Part shown: in pieces, positions 9,070-18,933 of the stretch
How the letters are laid out: each line of letters begins with the position of its first letter
Numbering within the stretch: the stretch's first letter is position 1
Origin: Lysobacter arenosi
GTDB taxonomy: Bacteria; Pseudomonadota; Gammaproteobacteria; Xanthomonadales; Xanthomonadaceae
Direction of reading: 5' to 3'
Length of the DNA: 64,000 nucleotides
Assembly: GCF_016613475.2 (NCBI RefSeq)
Contig: NZ_CP071517.1
Coordinates: forward strand, 2,046,001-2,110,000
Notes under the pieces: generated by a model
Told to the model about the DNA's origin: nothing
The model's input: only the letters and a program-made list of their open reading frames with translations
Databases searched by the model: none
Made by a program: the position numbers and the translations under genes

Positions 9070-10102
9070 TTCCGGCCTCCTCGAAAAGCCCGCCGTTGCT
9101 GGCTTTCGGCCTCAGGCCGATGTGACGGTAGGCCTTGGGAGTGGCCATCCGGCCGCGCGCGGTGCGGATGAGGTAGCCCTGCTGGATCAGGTACGGCTCG
9201 ATCACGTCCTCGAGCGTGCCGCGCTCCTCGCTCAGCGCCGCGGCCAGCGATTCGACGCCGACCGGGCCGCCGTCGAAGGATTCGATGATGATCTTGAGCA
9301 TGCGCCGGTCGAGCTCGTCGAAACCCTCCGGGTCGACCTTGAGCATGGCCATCGCCGCATCGGCGACGTCGCGGGTGATGTCGCCACCGGCGCGGACCTG
9401 GGCGAAGTCGCGCACGCGGCGCAGCAGGCGATTGGCGATGCGCGGGGTGCCGCGCGAGCGGCGGGCGATTTCGGCCGCGCCTTCCGGTTCGCAGGCGATG
9501 CCGAGGATCTGCGCCGAGCGGCGCACGATCTTCGTCAGTTCCTCGGCGCTGTAGAACTCCAGGCGCTGGACGATGCCGAAGCGGTCGCGCAAAGGCGCGG
9601 TCAGCAGGCCGGCGCGAGTGGTCGCGCCGATCAGGGTGAATGGCGGCAGGTCGAGCTTGATCGAGCGGGCCGCGGGGCCCTCGCCGATCATGATGTCGAT
9701 CTGGTAGTCCTCCATCGCCGGATAGAGCACTTCCTCGATCGCCGGCGAGAGAGACGATGGATCTCGTCGACGAACAGCACGTCGTGCGGCTGCAGGTTGG
9801 TCAGCAGCGCGGCCAAGGTCGCCGGCCTTCTCGATCACCGGGCCGGAGGTCTGGCGCAGGCCGACGCCGAGCTCGTTGGCGATGACGTGGCTGAGGGTGG
9901 TCTTGCCGAGGCCGGGCGGGCCGAAGATCAGGACGTGGTCGAGGGCCTCGCCGCGTGCCTTGGCGGCCTCGATGTAGATCTTCATCTGCTCGCGCACCGG
10001 CGCCTGGCCGAGGTATTCGTCCAGCCGCTTGGGCCGGATCGACGCCTCGATGGCCTCGTCCTCGCGGGTGGCGCCGGCAGCGATGATGCGGGAGTCATTC
10101 AT
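9059..10102 (-). CDS. ruvB: Holliday junction helicase RuvB; Walker B region scrambled by two insertions
   Basis: AAA+ motor that drives branch migration with RuvA. The frame is open for 347 residues and has Walker A GPPGLGKT near residue 62, sensor text [20 protein letters not shown] and the C-terminal winged helix ([14 protein letters not shown]). Between GDL and [11 protein letters not shown], the expected [20 protein letters not shown] is replaced by an unrelated Arg/Ala-rich stretch. On the coding strand this comes from an extra T in GACCTTGGCC (plus strand CCAAGG, 9813-9818) and an extra CT-type dinucleotide (plus strand GAGAGAGA, 9746-9753). Together they add three bases. Without them RuvB is normal, so sequence error is likely. 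Confidence 0.92.
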   Translation of the reverse strand: MNDSRIIAAGATREDEAIEASIRPKRLDEYLGQAPVREQMKIYIEAAKARGEALDHVLIFGPPGLGKTTLSHVIANELGVGLRQTSGPVIEKAGDLGRAADQPAAARRAVRRRDPSSLSPAIEEVLYPAMEDYQIDIMIGEGPAARSIKLDLPPFTLIGATTRAGLLTAPLRDRFGIVQRLEFYSAEELTKIVRRSAQILGIACEPEGAAEIARRSRGTPRIANRLLRRVRDFAQVRAGGDITRDVADAAMAMLKVDPEGFDELDRRMLKIIIESFDGGPVGVESLAAALSEERGTLEDVIEPYLIQQGYLIRTARGRMATPKAYRHIGLRPKASNGGLFEEAGSDG

Positions 10103-10232
10103 GCCCGTATGTTCGCATGGGCAGGGGTCGCAGGCATGGCGCGCAGGGCGAAAGTCCGATCGTTCTCACATCGCGCGTGGGGCTGGGCAATCCCCGGCCC
10201 GGCGCGCGATGCCGTTCCGCAGACCTAGGCGG

Positions 10233-12152
10233 TCAGATCTCGACCTGCGCCCCCAGCTCCACCAGGCGGTTGCCCGGGATGCGGAAGAATCCCGTGGCCG
10301 GCGCGGCGTTGCGGTGCATGAAGGCGAACAGGCGGTCGCGCCAGATCGGCATGCCGCGGTGGCGGCTGGCCACCACGGTCTCGCGGCTGGCGAAGTAGGT
10401 GGTGTCCATCGGGTCGAAGTACGTGCCGCCGGCATCGCACGAGCGCATCAGCGCCAGCGGCACGTCGGGCACTTCCATGAAGCCGAAGCGGATCAGCACG
10501 CGGTAGAAATCGTCGCCGATGGCCTGGATCTTCAGGCGCTTGTCGCGCGGCGCGTAGGGGACGTTGAGCGTCTCCACCGTCAGGAACACGTTGCGCTCGT
10601 GCAGCACCTTGTTGTGCTTGAGGTTGTGCAGCAGCGCATGCGGCACCACGCCCTTGTCGGCGGTCATGAAGATCGCCGTGCCCGGCACGCGCACCGGCGG
10701 CGCCAGCATCAGGCCGGGCAGGAAGCTGTCGAGCGAGATGCCTTCCTTGCGCACCTCGTCATGCAGCAGCTCACGGCCGCGGCGCCAGGTGCGCAGCAGG
10801 GTGAATACGACCAGGCCCAGCAGGAGCGGGAACCAGGCGCCGTCGAAGAACTTGGCGCCGTTGGCGATGACGAAGCCGACATCGACCACGAAGAACAGCA
10901 GGCACAGCGGCAGCACCCAGGTGCGCCAGCGCGGCCACAGCGCGCGCGCGACCAGCGCCAGCAGCAGGGTGTCGATCAGCATCGTCGCCGACACCGAGAT
11001 GCCGTACGCCGTGGCCAGTGCGGTCGAGCTGCGGAACATCAGCACCACCGCCAGCACCGCGATCATCAGCAGCCAGTTGATGTACGGGACATAGATCTGG
11101 CCGATGGTCGACTGCGAGGTGTGCTTGACCTGCATGCGCGGGATGTAGCCCAGCTGCATGGCCTGGCGGGCGACCGAATAGGCACCGGTGATCACGGCCT
11201 GCGAGGCGATCACCGCGGCCATCGTCGCCAGCACGATCATCGGGTACAGCGCCCACGTCGGCACGGCCTCGAAGAACGGGTTCTTGACCGCCTCCGGGTG
11301 ACCGAGCACGAACGCGCCCTGCCCCAGGTAGTTCAGCATCAGGCACGGCAGCACAAGGATGTACCAGGCGTAGCGGATCGGCCGCGGACCGAAGTGGCCC
11401 ATGTCGGCGTACAGCGCCTCGCCGCCGGTCACGGCCAGCACGACCACGCCCAGGATCAGCACCGAGTGCGAACCGTGCTCGACGAAGAAGCGCGCGCCCC
11501 ACATCGGGTTCAGCGCCTTGAGCACTTCCGGAGCTTCGATGATGTTGTGGATGCCGATCGCCGCCAGCGCCAGGAACCAGACCGTGGTGATCGGCCCGAA
11601 GATCCGGCCGACCTTCTCGGTGCCGAAGCGCTGGGCGAAGAACACCATCACCAGGATCACGACCGCGATCGGCACGATGAACCGGTGCAGGCCGGGTGCG
11701 GCGACCTCCAGGCCCTCGACCGCGCCGAGCACGGTGATGGCCGGCGTGATCACGCTGTCGCCGAAGAACAGCGAGGCACCGAAGATTCCGAGGATGCCGA
11801 TGATGTACGCCGAGCGCGAACCCTTGGCCAGGGTGCGCTGGGCCAGCGTCATCAACGCCATGATGCCGCCCTCGCCCTCGTTGTCGGCGCGCATGATGAT
11901 GGTCACGTACTTCACCGTCACCACGATCATCAGCGCCCAGAACACCAGCGACAGGATGCCCAGCACCGTGTCGTGGTTGCCGATCAGCCCGAAGTGCGGC
12001 GAGAACGCTTCCTTCAGGGTGTACAGCGGGCTGGTACCGATGTCGCCGAAGACGACGCCGATGGCACCGATGACAAGGCCGCCCAGCCCCTGTTTGCCGT
12101 GGCCGTGCTGCGCGCCATTGGCGGAGGTCGAGTGGGTAGCGGGAGAGGACAT
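10233..12152 (-). CDS. kup: Low-affinity potassium uptake protein Kup (KUP/HAK/KT family)
   Basis: Proton-coupled potassium importer of the inner membrane. The product has 639 residues from ATG 12152. Twelve or so hydrophobic helices occupy the first 440 residues, beginning with the family signature [21 protein letters not shown]-terminal cytosolic domain follows ([20 protein letters not shown], ending [10 protein letters not shown]). An ATG at 12194 would add a low-complexity tail and overlap ruvA, so I prefer 12152. The gene sits between ruvA and ruvB on the same strand and splits the Holliday-junction set. Confidence 0.95.
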   Translation of the reverse strand: MSSPATHSTSANGAQHGHGKQGLGGLVIGAIGVVFGDIGTSPLYTLKEAFSPHFGLIGNHDTVLGILSLVFWALMIVVTVKYVTIIMRADNEGEGGIMALMTLAQRTLAKGSRSAYIIGILGIFGASLFFGDSVITPAITVLGAVEGLEVAAPGLHRFIVPIAVVILVMVFFAQRFGTEKVGRIFGPITTVWFLALAAIGIHNIIEAPEVLKALNPMWGARFFVEHGSHSVLILGVVVLAVTGGEALYADMGHFGPRPIRYAWYILVLPCLMLNYLGQGAFVLGHPEAVKNPFFEAVPTWALYPMIVLATMAAVIASQAVITGAYSVARQAMQLGYIPRMQVKHTSQSTIGQIYVPYINWLLMIAVLAVVLMFRSSTALATAYGISVSATMLIDTLLLALVARALWPRWRTWVLPLCLLFFVVDVGFVIANGAKFFDGAWFPLLLGLVVFTLLRTWRRGRELLHDEVRKEGISLDSFLPGLMLAPPVRVPGTAIFMTADKGVVPHALLHNLKHNKVLHERNVFLTVETLNVPYAPRDKRLKIQAIGDDFYRVLIRFGFMEVPDVPLALMRSCDAGGTYFDPMDTTYFASRETVVASRHRGMPIWRDRLFAFMHRNAAPATGFFRIPGNRLVELGAQVEI

Positions 12153-12190
12153 GGAGTGGATTGCTCGGGGCGGCCGGGGCCGCCGTGGCG

Positions 12191-12781
12191 TCAACGAAGC
12201 GCGGACTTTAGCGCTTTGCGGATGATGGCGGCGGCGTCATCGCCGGCCGCGGTCGCTTCGCGCGCCATGCGCACGGCTTCGGCCGGCTTGTAGCCCAGCT
12301 GTTGCAGGGCAATGACGGCTTCGCTCTGGGGGTCGGCGGCAGCGCCGCTACCGGTCAGGGTCACGCCGGCGCCGGCCAGGTCGGCCGCGCGGTCGCGCAG
12401 CTCCACGACCATGCGCTCGGCGGTCTTCTTGCCGATGCCGGGGATGCGGGTCAGCGCGGTGATGTCGCCGGACTGGACCAGGCGCGCGAACTCGTCCACC
12501 GAAGTGCCCGAGAGCACCGCCAGGGCGATCTTGGCGCCGATGCCGGACACCCGCTGCACGTCGCGGAACAGGCGGCGCTCGCCCTCGCGCAGGAAGCCGT
12601 ACAGCGAGACGCTGTCTTCCTTCTGCGCGTAATGGGTGAACAGCGCGACTTCACGGCCGAGGTCAGGCAGGTCGTAGAAGGTGCTCATCGGCGCCTCGAG
12701 CTCGTAGCCGACGCCGTTCACGTCCACCACCAGCCACGGCGGCTGCTTGTGGACGAGGATGCCTTTCAGACGACCGATCAT
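12191..12781 (-). CDS. ruvA: Holliday junction branch migration protein RuvA
   Basis: Tetrameric junction-binding protein that loads RuvB. The 196-residue product starts [10 protein letters not shown]. Domain I is an OB fold ([17 protein letters not shown]). Domain II carries helix-hairpin-helix motifs ([15 protein letters not shown] and [17 protein letters not shown]). Domain III is the RuvB-contacting C-terminus ([16 protein letters not shown]). The ATG overlaps the ruvC stop as ATGA, so ruvC and ruvA are translationally coupled. Open sequence upstream of the ATG is antisense-like noise. Confidence 0.97.
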   Translation of the reverse strand: MIGRLKGILVHKQPPWLVVDVNGVGYELEAPMSTFYDLPDLGREVALFTHYAQKEDSVSLYGFLREGERRLFRDVQRVSGIGAKIALAVLSGTSVDEFARLVQSGDITALTRIPGIGKKTAERMVVELRDRAADLAGAGVTLTGSGAAADPQSEAVIALQQLGYKPAEAVRMAREATAAGDDAAAIIRKALKSALR

Positions 12782-13305
12782 GCGCCGCGTCTCCGCAACA
12801 GGTGGGTGGCCACGCCGGTGCGCGCGGCCGTCGCGCTCATGTGCGCGTGGGTCAATGCGACCGCCAGTGCATCGGCGGCGTCGGCCTGCAATTTGGTGTC
12901 CGGCAGGTTCAGCAACAACCGCACCATGTGCTGGACCTGGTCCTTCTCGGCCGCACCGCGACCGACCAGCGACTGCTTGATCACGCGCGGTGCGTACTCG
13001 CTGATCGGAATGCGCCTGCGCACCACCGTGGCCAATGCCGCGCCGCGGGCGTGGCCGAGCTTGAGCGCCGAGGTCGCCGACTTGGCCATGAACACGGTCT
13101 CGATCGCGACCTGCTGCGGCTGCCACTCGTCCAGCAGCGCCTCCAGCCCCTCGCACAGCAGCCCGAGCCGCGACGGGAAGTCCTCGGCATCGAGCAGGAC
13201 CAGCGCGCGCGCATGGACGAAGGTGCAGCGGCCGTCGGCGGCGACGTCAATGACGCCGACACCGGTGCGCTGGGAACCGGGGTCTATCCCGAGGATTCTG
13301 ATCAC
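12778..13305 (-). CDS. ruvC: Crossover junction endodeoxyribonuclease RuvC
   Basis: Resolvase that cuts Holliday junctions symmetrically. The product has 175 residues. The RNase H-like catalytic acids are visible as Asp7 in [11 protein letters not shown], Glu in AIETVF (about 68), and the two Asp of [13 protein letters not shown] (about 139 and 142). It is 17 bases downstream of yebC and overlaps ruvA by four bases, giving the familiar yebC-ruvC-ruvA order. Length is usual for the family. Confidence 0.97.
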   Translation of the reverse strand: MIRILGIDPGSQRTGVGVIDVAADGRCTFVHARALVLLDAEDFPSRLGLLCEGLEALLDEWQPQQVAIETVFMAKSATSALKLGHARGAALATVVRRRIPISEYAPRVIKQSLVGRGAAEKDQVQHMVRLLLNLPDTKLQADAADALAVALTHAHMSATAARTGVATHLLRRRGA

Positions 13306-13322
13306 GTGGTCAGCTTACGCCG

Positions 13323-14051
13323 TCAGGCGTAGGCATCCTCGCCGAGGTCGGCATTGGAGTAGACGCTCTGGACATCGTCCATGTCCTCCAGCCAGCGCAG
13401 CAGCTTGACCACCTGCTGCGCGGTCTCGCCGCTGACGGCGATGTCGTTGTCGGCGCGCATCGTCACTTCGGCGATGTCGGCCTTGAGGCCGCCGGCTTCC
13501 ATCGCCGCCTTGACGGTGGCGAAGGCGTCGGGGCTGGTGACCACGTCGATCGCGCCATCGTCGTAGACGACCACGTCGTCGGCGCCGGCATCGATCGCCA
13601 GTTCGGTGACCTGGTCTTCGCTGGCACCGGCGGCGAAGGACAGCACGCCGACCTTCCTGAACATGAAGGACACCGAGCCGTCGGTGCCGAGGTTGCCGCC
13701 GAACTTGCCGAAGGCATGGCGCACGTCGGCGACGGTGCGGACCTTGTTGTCGGTCAGGCAGTCGACGATGACGGCGACACCGCCGGGGGCATAGCCCTCG
13801 TAGCGGATCTCCTCGTAGACGACGCCTTCGAGTTCGCCGGTGGCCTTCTTGATGGCGCGTTCGATCACGTCCTTGGACATGTTCACCGACAGGCCCTTGT
13901 CGACCGCCGCACGCAGGCGCGGGTTGCCCGACGGGTCACCGCCACCGGCGCGTGCAGCGACGCCGATTTCACGAATGATCTTGGTGAAGATCTTGCCGCG
14001 CTGCGCGTCTACCGCGTTCTTGCGGGCCTCGATCGAGGGACCTCTACCCAT
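13323..14051 (-). CDS. yebC: YebC/PmpR family protein
   Basis: A 242-residue member of the TACO1/YebC family, described both as a DNA-binding regulator and, for some members, as a translation factor acting on proline stretches. The start [20 protein letters not shown] and the text [20 protein letters not shown] are diagnostic. The ATG at 14051 is preceded by GGAAGAG. Upstream in-frame sequence belongs to the esterase region in another frame. It precedes ruvC on the same strand with a 17-base gap. Confidence 0.95.
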   Translation of the reverse strand: MGRGPSIEARKNAVDAQRGKIFTKIIREIGVAARAGGGDPSGNPRLRAAVDKGLSVNMSKDVIERAIKKATGELEGVVYEEIRYEGYAPGGVAVIVDCLTDNKVRTVADVRHAFGKFGGNLGTDGSVSFMFRKVGVLSFAAGASEDQVTELAIDAGADDVVVYDDGAIDVVTSPDAFATVKAAMEAGGLKADIAEVTMRADNDIAVSGETAQQVVKLLRWLEDMDDVQSVYSNADLGEDAYA

Positions 14052-14118
14052 GAACTCTTCCAGGCTGTTGCTTTGGCGAAGCGGCGATTTTACTCGATTG
14101 GGCAGGACGTGCCGCCGG

Positions 14119-14748
14119 TCACGATTGCCCGGCTTGGGACTCGAAGCGGCCGTTGCGCAGGAAGCCGGCGACCAGGCCGGCGACCCGGCGGGAATAGACC
14201 AGGCCGGTGTGGCTGGTATCGACCACGACGTGGTCCGCAAGGCCCGCAAGCCGGGTTTCGGCCACGGACACCGTGCCGTCGTTCTCTTCCTGGAAGCGGC
14301 CGAAGTACTTGCCCAGCCCCAGCGACGTACGGCCGGCGACCATCCCCACTTCGGCCTTGCCCGACCAGGGCGCGCAGCCCTTGCGCAGCAGGGAGGCGCT
14401 CCGGCCCAGCGTCGGCGCGGTCCAGGCGTAGCCCGCGATACCGCTGGCGGCGGCACTACCGCACAGCGGCGAGCCCAGGCAGACCACGCGCTCGACCGGG
14501 ACCGCAGGGTGGCGCTCCAGTGTGGTCAGCGCGACCAGGCCACCGAGGCTGTGGGCCACCACGTGCGCGGGCGCCCGCTGCAGGTGGTCTGCCAGGCGCG
14601 GGATCGCCGCATCCGGGCCGCCGGCGACGGTGGCATAACCGAAGAACTCGGGGGCAAAGCCGGCCTCGCGCAGGCGCTGGGCCAGCCAGTGCATCGACAG
14701 GCGGGGCATCCAGAGGCCGTGGAGCAGGACGACGCGGGTGGTGGGCAT
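14119..14748 (-). CDS. Alpha/beta hydrolase, PGAP1/lipase-like esterase
   Basis: A 209-residue alpha/beta-hydrolase. The oxyanion text VVLLHGLWM is at residues 6-14, and the nucleophile elbow AHSLGG contains the catalytic Ser. An Asp occurs in [11 protein letters not shown], and a His in SHTGLVYS completes a plausible triad. Similar short proteins in this group are annotated as esterases or lipases. The substrate cannot be told from sequence. No signal peptide is present. It starts eight bases after the GNAT gene, so it is probably in the aspS transcript, and ends 67 bases before yebC. Confidence 0.8.
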   Translation of the reverse strand: MPTTRVVLLHGLWMPRLSMHWLAQRLREAGFAPEFFGYATVAGGPDAAIPRLADHLQRAPAHVVAHSLGGLVALTTLERHPAVPVERVVCLGSPLCGSAAASGIAGYAWTAPTLGRSASLLRKGCAPWSGKAEVGMVAGRTSLGLGKYFGRFQEENDGTVSVAETRLAGLADHVVVDTSHTGLVYSRRVAGLVAGFLRNGRFESQAGQS

Positions 14749-14756
14749 GGGAGACG

Positions 14757-15275
14757 CTACGCCGACCGGCGCAGGATGTACTCGTGATCGCGGGTACCGC
14801 CGACGATGAAGTCGTAGTCCCCTACCCGCTCGAACCCGTAGCGCGCATAGAACCGCTGCGCGCCGAGATTCTCGCTCCAGACGCCAATCCACAACGTCCG
14901 TGGACCGTCGCGCAGCAGCCATTCCTGCGCGGTCTCGAACAAGCGCGCACCCCAGCCGCCGTTCTGGTGTTCGCGCAACACGTACAGGCGCTTGAACTCG
15001 CCATCGCCAGCGGCGACGTCGGCGTGCGGCAAGCCACAGGGGCCTGCCGCAGCATGGCCGACGGCCTTGCCATCCACTTCCAGCAGCCACACCGCATAGT
15101 CCGGGTGGCCGAGGATCACCTTCTGCTTGTCGACGGCATAGCTATCGTGCAGGAAGAACTGCAGGTCTGCCTCCGGGTACTGGTGCCCGAAGGTTTCGGT
15201 GAAGGTCTGCGCGGCCAGGGCCGACACGGTTTCCGCGTCGGCCACGGTGGCACGTCTGATGGTGACAGCCGCCAC
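14757..15275 (-). CDS. GNAT family N-acetyltransferase
   Basis: A 172-residue acetyl-CoA dependent acyltransferase. It starts MAAVTIRRATVADAETVSAL, as GNAT proteins often do. The acetyl-CoA binding region appears as EFKRLYVLREHQNGGWGARL (motif A, with the Q/R-x-x-G-x-G/A pattern in QNGGWGA), and the end is NLGAQRFYARYGFERVGDYDF (motif B). The acceptor is unknown, and related proteins are annotated as spermidine or small-molecule acetyltransferases. It sits two bases after the acidic-protein stop and eight before the esterase. Confidence 0.88.
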   Translation of the reverse strand: MAAVTIRRATVADAETVSALAAQTFTETFGHQYPEADLQFFLHDSYAVDKQKVILGHPDYAVWLLEVDGKAVGHAAAGPCGLPHADVAAGDGEFKRLYVLREHQNGGWGARLFETAQEWLLRDGPRTLWIGVWSENLGAQRFYARYGFERVGDYDFIVGGTRDHEYILRRSA

Positions 15276-15277
15276 GA

Positions 15278-15580
15278 TCAGGCTTCCTCTTCGTCCTCTT
15301 CTTCTTCGTCAGACTCTTCGTCTTCCTCGCCTTCCTCGGCGTCCTCGTCCTCTTCTTCCTCGTAGTCCTCGTCGCCGAAATCCTCACCGTCCCAGCGGAA
15401 CTGGCCGTCGGCGACGAACGTCATCGACAGCTGTCCTGCGGCGGTACGCGTGCGCACCAGCCAACCGCCGAACACCTGCGCGCGCTCGGTCACCAGGCCG
15501 GCACCGGCGGCCGTACCGGCCTCGACCAGCGCTTCCCACTCGAGCTCTACAGCAACCTGATCCACATCAACTTCGGTCAT
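15278..15580 (-). CDS. Hypothetical protein with very acidic C-terminal tail
   Basis: A 100-residue protein from ATG 15580, with AGGGAAG just upstream. Residues 1-63 look folded (VAVELEWEALVEAGTAAGAG, VFGGWLVRTRTAAGQLSMTF). From about residue 64 on the sequence is almost only Glu and Asp. I do not recognise a characterised family. The tail could mimic nucleic acid or bind basic proteins, but that is speculation. The tight spacing, five bases from aspS and two to the GNAT gene, puts it in the aspS operon. Confidence 0.75.
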   Translation of the reverse strand: MTEVDVDQVAVELEWEALVEAGTAAGAGLVTERAQVFGGWLVRTRTAAGQLSMTFVADGQFRWDGEDFGDEDYEEEEDEDAEEGEEDEESDEEEEDEEEA

Positions 15581-15585
15581 TGCGA

Positions 15586-17385
15586 TTACTTCCCTTCTTT
15601 CTTCGGACGAACTTGAATGTGCACTTCCGCCAGCTGCGCGTCCGGCACCGGCGACGGTGCGCCGGTCATCAGGCACTGCGCGGTCGTGGTCTTGGGGAAG
15701 GCGATGACGTCACGGATCGACTCGGTGCCGGCCATCAGCGCGGCGATGCGGTCGATGCCGAAGGCGATGCCGCCGTGCGGCGGCGCGCCGTACTTGAGCG
15801 CGTCGAGCAGGAAGCCGAACTTGCCTTCGGCTTCTTCCGCACCGATGCCGAGCAGCTCGAACACCGCCGACTGCATCGCCGAGTTGTGGATGCGGATCGA
15901 ACCACCGCCGATCTCGTTGCCGTTGAGCACCATGTCGTAGCCACGGCTCACCGCGGTCTTGGCATTGGCGCGCAGCTCGGAGATCGAGTCGACCGCCGGC
16001 GCGGTGAACGGGTGATGCAGGGCGACGTAGCGGTTCTCCTCGTCGTCCCACTCGAACATCGGGAAGTCGGTCACCCACAGCGGTGCCCAGGTGTCGGCGA
16101 CCATGCCCAGGTCCTTGCCCAGTTTCAGGCGCAGCGCGCCCATGAAATCGCTGGCCGACTTGTAGGTGGCGGCGCCGAAGAAGATCGCATCGCCGGTCTG
16201 CGCGCCGGTGGCGGACAGGATCGCCGCCAGCGTGACATCGTCGAGGAACTTGGCGATCGGCGAGTTGACGCCTTCGCGGCCCTTGCCAGCGTCCTCGACC
16301 TTCATCCACGCCAGACCCTTGGCGCCGTGCTTGGCGGCGTGCGCGCCGTAGTCGTCGATCTGCTTGCGGCTGAGCGTCGCCGCGCCCGGAACGCGCAACG
16401 CGACCACGCGGCCGTCTTCATGGTTTGCCCAGTCGGTGAAGACCTTGAACTCGCAGTTCTTCACCAGCTCGGCGATGTCGGTGAACTCCATAGCGATGCG
16501 CAGGTCCGGCTTGTCCGAACCGTAGCGACGCATCGCCTCGGCGTAGGTCATGCGCGGGAACTGCGCGGCCAGCTCGACGCCCATCACTTCGCGGAACACC
16601 GAGCGGATCATTTCCTCGGTCAGGTCCTGCACGTCGCGCTCGGACACCCACGCGAACTCCATGTCGAGCTGGGTGAACTCGAGCTGGCGATCGGCGCGCA
16701 GCGCCTCGTCGCGGAAGCAGCGCGCGATCTGGTAGTACCGGTCGAAGCCGGCCATCATCAGGATCTGCTTGAACAGCTGCGGCGACTGCGGCAATGCGTA
16801 GAACTCGCCGTGGTGCATGCGTGCCGGCACCAGGAAGTCGCGCGCGCCTTCCGGCGTGGCCTTGGTCAGGATCGGGGTTTCGATGTCCTGGAAGCCGCGC
16901 TCGTCGAGGTAACGACGCAGTGCCTGCACCAGCTTGATGCGGGTGCGCATCTTGCGCTGCATTTCCGGGGTGCGCAGGTCGAGGTAGCGGTACTGCAGGC
17001 GGATGTCCTCGCCCGGGTTCTCGTGGGCGTGGAACGGCAGCGGCTCGGCCTTGTTGAGCAGCTCGATCTTCGTTGCCACCACTTCGACCTGGCCGGTGCG
17101 GATCTTGGCGTTGACCGCTTCGCGCTTGCGCACCACGCCGGTGATGCGCAGGCAGTCTTCGTAGCCCACCTGCGCCGCCGCCGCGATCACCGCGGCATTG
17201 ACCTCGCCCGCACCCAGCGCCGGATCCTGCGTCGGCTCGGCCACGATCTGGACGATGCCTTCGTGATCGCGCAGGTCGATGAAGCACAGGCCGCCGAGGT
17301 TACGGGCAACGTCGGCCCAGCCGCACAAAGTGACGGTCTGTCCGATCAGGGCCTCATCGATGAGGCCGCAAAAATGGGTACGCAT
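15586..17385 (-). CDS. aspS: Aspartyl-tRNA synthetase
   Basis: Class IIb synthetase that charges tRNA-Asp. The product has 599 residues, starting [15 protein letters not shown]. The N-terminal OB domain ([23 protein letters not shown]), motif 2 ([25 protein letters not shown]), the bacterial insertion domain and motif 3 ([13 protein letters not shown]) are all present. ATG 17385 is preferred over one at 17406, since family members begin just before the CG-containing OB strand. Four palindromic repeats lie immediately upstream. The gene heads a minus-strand run with the acidic protein, GNAT and esterase. Confidence 0.97.
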   Translation of the reverse strand: MRTHFCGLIDEALIGQTVTLCGWADVARNLGGLCFIDLRDHEGIVQIVAEPTQDPALGAGEVNAAVIAAAAQVGYEDCLRITGVVRKREAVNAKIRTGQVEVVATKIELLNKAEPLPFHAHENPGEDIRLQYRYLDLRTPEMQRKMRTRIKLVQALRRYLDERGFQDIETPILTKATPEGARDFLVPARMHHGEFYALPQSPQLFKQILMMAGFDRYYQIARCFRDEALRADRQLEFTQLDMEFAWVSERDVQDLTEEMIRSVFREVMGVELAAQFPRMTYAEAMRRYGSDKPDLRIAMEFTDIAELVKNCEFKVFTDWANHEDGRVVALRVPGAATLSRKQIDDYGAHAAKHGAKGLAWMKVEDAGKGREGVNSPIAKFLDDVTLAAILSATGAQTGDAIFFGAATYKSASDFMGALRLKLGKDLGMVADTWAPLWVTDFPMFEWDDEENRYVALHHPFTAPAVDSISELRANAKTAVSRGYDMVLNGNEIGGGSIRIHNSAMQSAVFELLGIGAEEAEGKFGFLLDALKYGAPPHGGIAFGIDRIAALMAGTESIRDVIAFPKTTTAQCLMTGAPSPVPDAQLAEVHIQVRPKKEGK

Positions 17386-17405
17386 GGGGGCTCCGGGGTT
17401 ACACA

Positions 17406-17501
17406 TCCGGCCAGGGCCGGAAAATTGGTATTCCGGCCAAGGCCGGAAAACTGGACTCTCCGGCCAGGGCCGGACAATTCGACACTCCGGCCTGGGCCGG
17501 A
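17406..17501. repeat. Four tandem 16-bp palindromes, period about 27 bp
   Basis: TCCGGCC-AGGGCCGGA type palindromes start at 17406, 17432, 17459 and 17486. Three read with central AG, AA or AG and the last with TG. The spacers of 10-11 bases (for example AAATTGGTAT and ACAATTCGACA) are related to one another. The array fills the divergent gap between aspS and the DUF3011 gene. It is too short and too symmetric for a CRISPR array. Confidence 0.85.
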
Positions 17502-17603
17502 GAACACGTCATTTTAACGGCACCGGCGGGTTACTTGCCCGCGGATCGCAGCGGACGTGGCCGTTGCCGCCATTTCGACCTGATTTCCACCAAGGTGGGT
17601 CGC

Positions 17604-18503
17604 ATGAATCGCTCGATCAAGCCGTGGTTGCTGGCGCTGTGCCTGGCGGTGCTGGCCTTCCCGGCCGCCGCCCAGCAGCGCGCCTACGCACCGGAAGACC
17701 TGCGCAGCCTGTCCTACCAGGACCAGATCCGGGTCATCAGCATGGAGTACGAGGAGCAGTCCCGTGGACGCCGGATCCCGGACGACCAGCTGCAGTTCTA
17801 CCTCGACCAGGTCAACCGCTCGAACTGGCGCTTCAGCCAGATCAAGGCCGACATCGCCGAGTCGCTGGGCGGTGCGCCGCCGGCCTCCTCGGACACGGTC
17901 GTGTGCGAGAGCCACAATGGCCGCGCGCAAATCTGCCGGGTGCCGTGGAGCGGTGACTCGACGCTCGTCCGGCAGCTCTCCAGTGCGCCCTGCGTCGAAG
18001 GCCGCAGCTGGCAATCGCAGCGGGGCCAGGTCTATGTCGGCAACAACTGTTGGGGCGAATTCGCCGCGGCCGGGCCGGTGCCGCTACCGGGACCGGTGGG
18101 CCAGAGCGTGACCTGCGAAAGCTTCAACAACCAGGCAAGCATCTGCCGCGTGCCTTGGTCGGGGCCGTCGCGCCTGTTGCGGCAGTCGTCGGGCAGCCAA
18201 CCCTGCATCGAAGGCCAGACCTGGCAGTCGCAGGATGGCCAGGTCTATGTCGGCCGCGGATGCCGGGCGGTGTTTGTCGCCCTCGGTGCCACGCAACCGG
18301 TCGCCCCGCTGCCAGGCACGCCGTCAGTGGTGTGCAGCAGCGTCGACGCCCGCCCCAAGGCATGCCAGTGGCCGGCCGGAACCGGCACCCCGCGATTGCA
18401 GCAGCAGCTGTCCAGCCAACCCTGCGTACAAGGCCGGACCTGGGGCTTCACCGGCAGCGCGATCTGGGTGAGCCAGGGCTGCAGCGGGCGCTTTGGCTAC
18501 TGA
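17604..18503 (+). CDS. Exported protein with three DUF3011 repeats
   Basis: A 299-residue protein with signal peptide MNRSIKPWLLALCLAVLAFP (cleavage near AAA-QQ). A short helical segment follows, then three related cysteine-rich repeats of about 56 residues that start VVCESHN, VTCESFN and VVCSSVD. Each has the order C-x-C-x-PCVEGRSW-x-C with two probable disulfides. This is the DUF3011 pattern, of unknown function, perhaps lectin-like or cell-wall binding. AAGGTGGGT precedes ATG 17604. The gene is divergent from aspS and has no same-strand neighbour downstream. Confidence 0.85.
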   Translation: MNRSIKPWLLALCLAVLAFPAAAQQRAYAPEDLRSLSYQDQIRVISMEYEEQSRGRRIPDDQLQFYLDQVNRSNWRFSQIKADIAESLGGAPPASSDTVVCESHNGRAQICRVPWSGDSTLVRQLSSAPCVEGRSWQSQRGQVYVGNNCWGEFAAAGPVPLPGPVGQSVTCESFNNQASICRVPWSGPSRLLRQSSGSQPCIEGQTWQSQDGQVYVGRGCRAVFVALGATQPVAPLPGTPSVVCSSVDARPKACQWPAGTGTPRLQQQLSSQPCVQGRTWGFTGSAIWVSQGCSGRFGY

Positions 18504-18511
18504 GCCAGGCC

Positions 18512-18832
18512 TCAGGTCTTGCTGGGAGGGGCCGGTTCGGCCTTCTTCTCGGCAGGCTTGCTGTCGGCCGGCTTGCTTTCGGACGCTTTGCTGTCGCCGC
18601 CGCCCGAGGATGAGGATCCCTCGCCGGCCAGGTTGCGCTTCTTGTCGCCGTCCTTCTTGAAGTCGGTCTCGTACCAGCCGCCGCCGGCCAGGCGGAACTG
18701 CGGCGCGGTCAGCTGACGGCGTACGTGCGGCTCGCCGCAGACCGGGCACTGCGTGGGATCGGCCTCGGACAACTTTTGCAGGCGGTCAAAGGCGTGGCCG
18801 CAGGCGGCGCACTCGAAGGCATAGATCGGCAT
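18512..18832 (-). CDS. FmdB-type zinc ribbon protein
   Basis: A 106-residue cytosolic protein. It starts MPIYAFECAACGHAFDRLQKL and continues to CPVCGEPHVRRQLTAP, giving the CxxC...CxxC zinc ribbon of the FmdB/CxxC_CxxC_SSSS regulatory family (residues 1-45). The remaining part is a Ser/Lys/Pro-rich disordered tail (SSSSGGG, SKPADSKPAEKK). Function is not defined. It converges with the DUF3011 gene, eight bases between stops. Confidence 0.88.
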   Translation of the reverse strand: MPIYAFECAACGHAFDRLQKLSEADPTQCPVCGEPHVRRQLTAPQFRLAGGGWYETDFKKDGDKKRNLAGEGSSSSGGGDSKASESKPADSKPAEKKAEPAPPSKT

Positions 18833-18933
18833 GGCACGACGCATTGCGGAGACAGGCCGGCATTCTGGAGGCAACTGCCCGCTTTTCAAGCACCCGATGA
18901 CCGCGAGGCGACCTGGAGGGCCTCGCGGGCTGG

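Noticed and set aside
10029..12293. Long plus-strand open frame opposite ruvB and kup
   Set aside because: Antisense to clear kup motifs. The translation is full of Gln/His/Arg/Asp runs with no domain.
17406..17501. Possible CRISPR array
   Set aside because: Units are only 16 bases and palindromic, spacers are 10-11 bases and related to each other, and no cas genes are nearby.
17386..17603. T-box or other riboswitch before aspS
   Set aside because: No T-box sequence or specifier-loop pattern. The region is filled by the palindromic repeats, and T-box control of aspS is not expected in this group.
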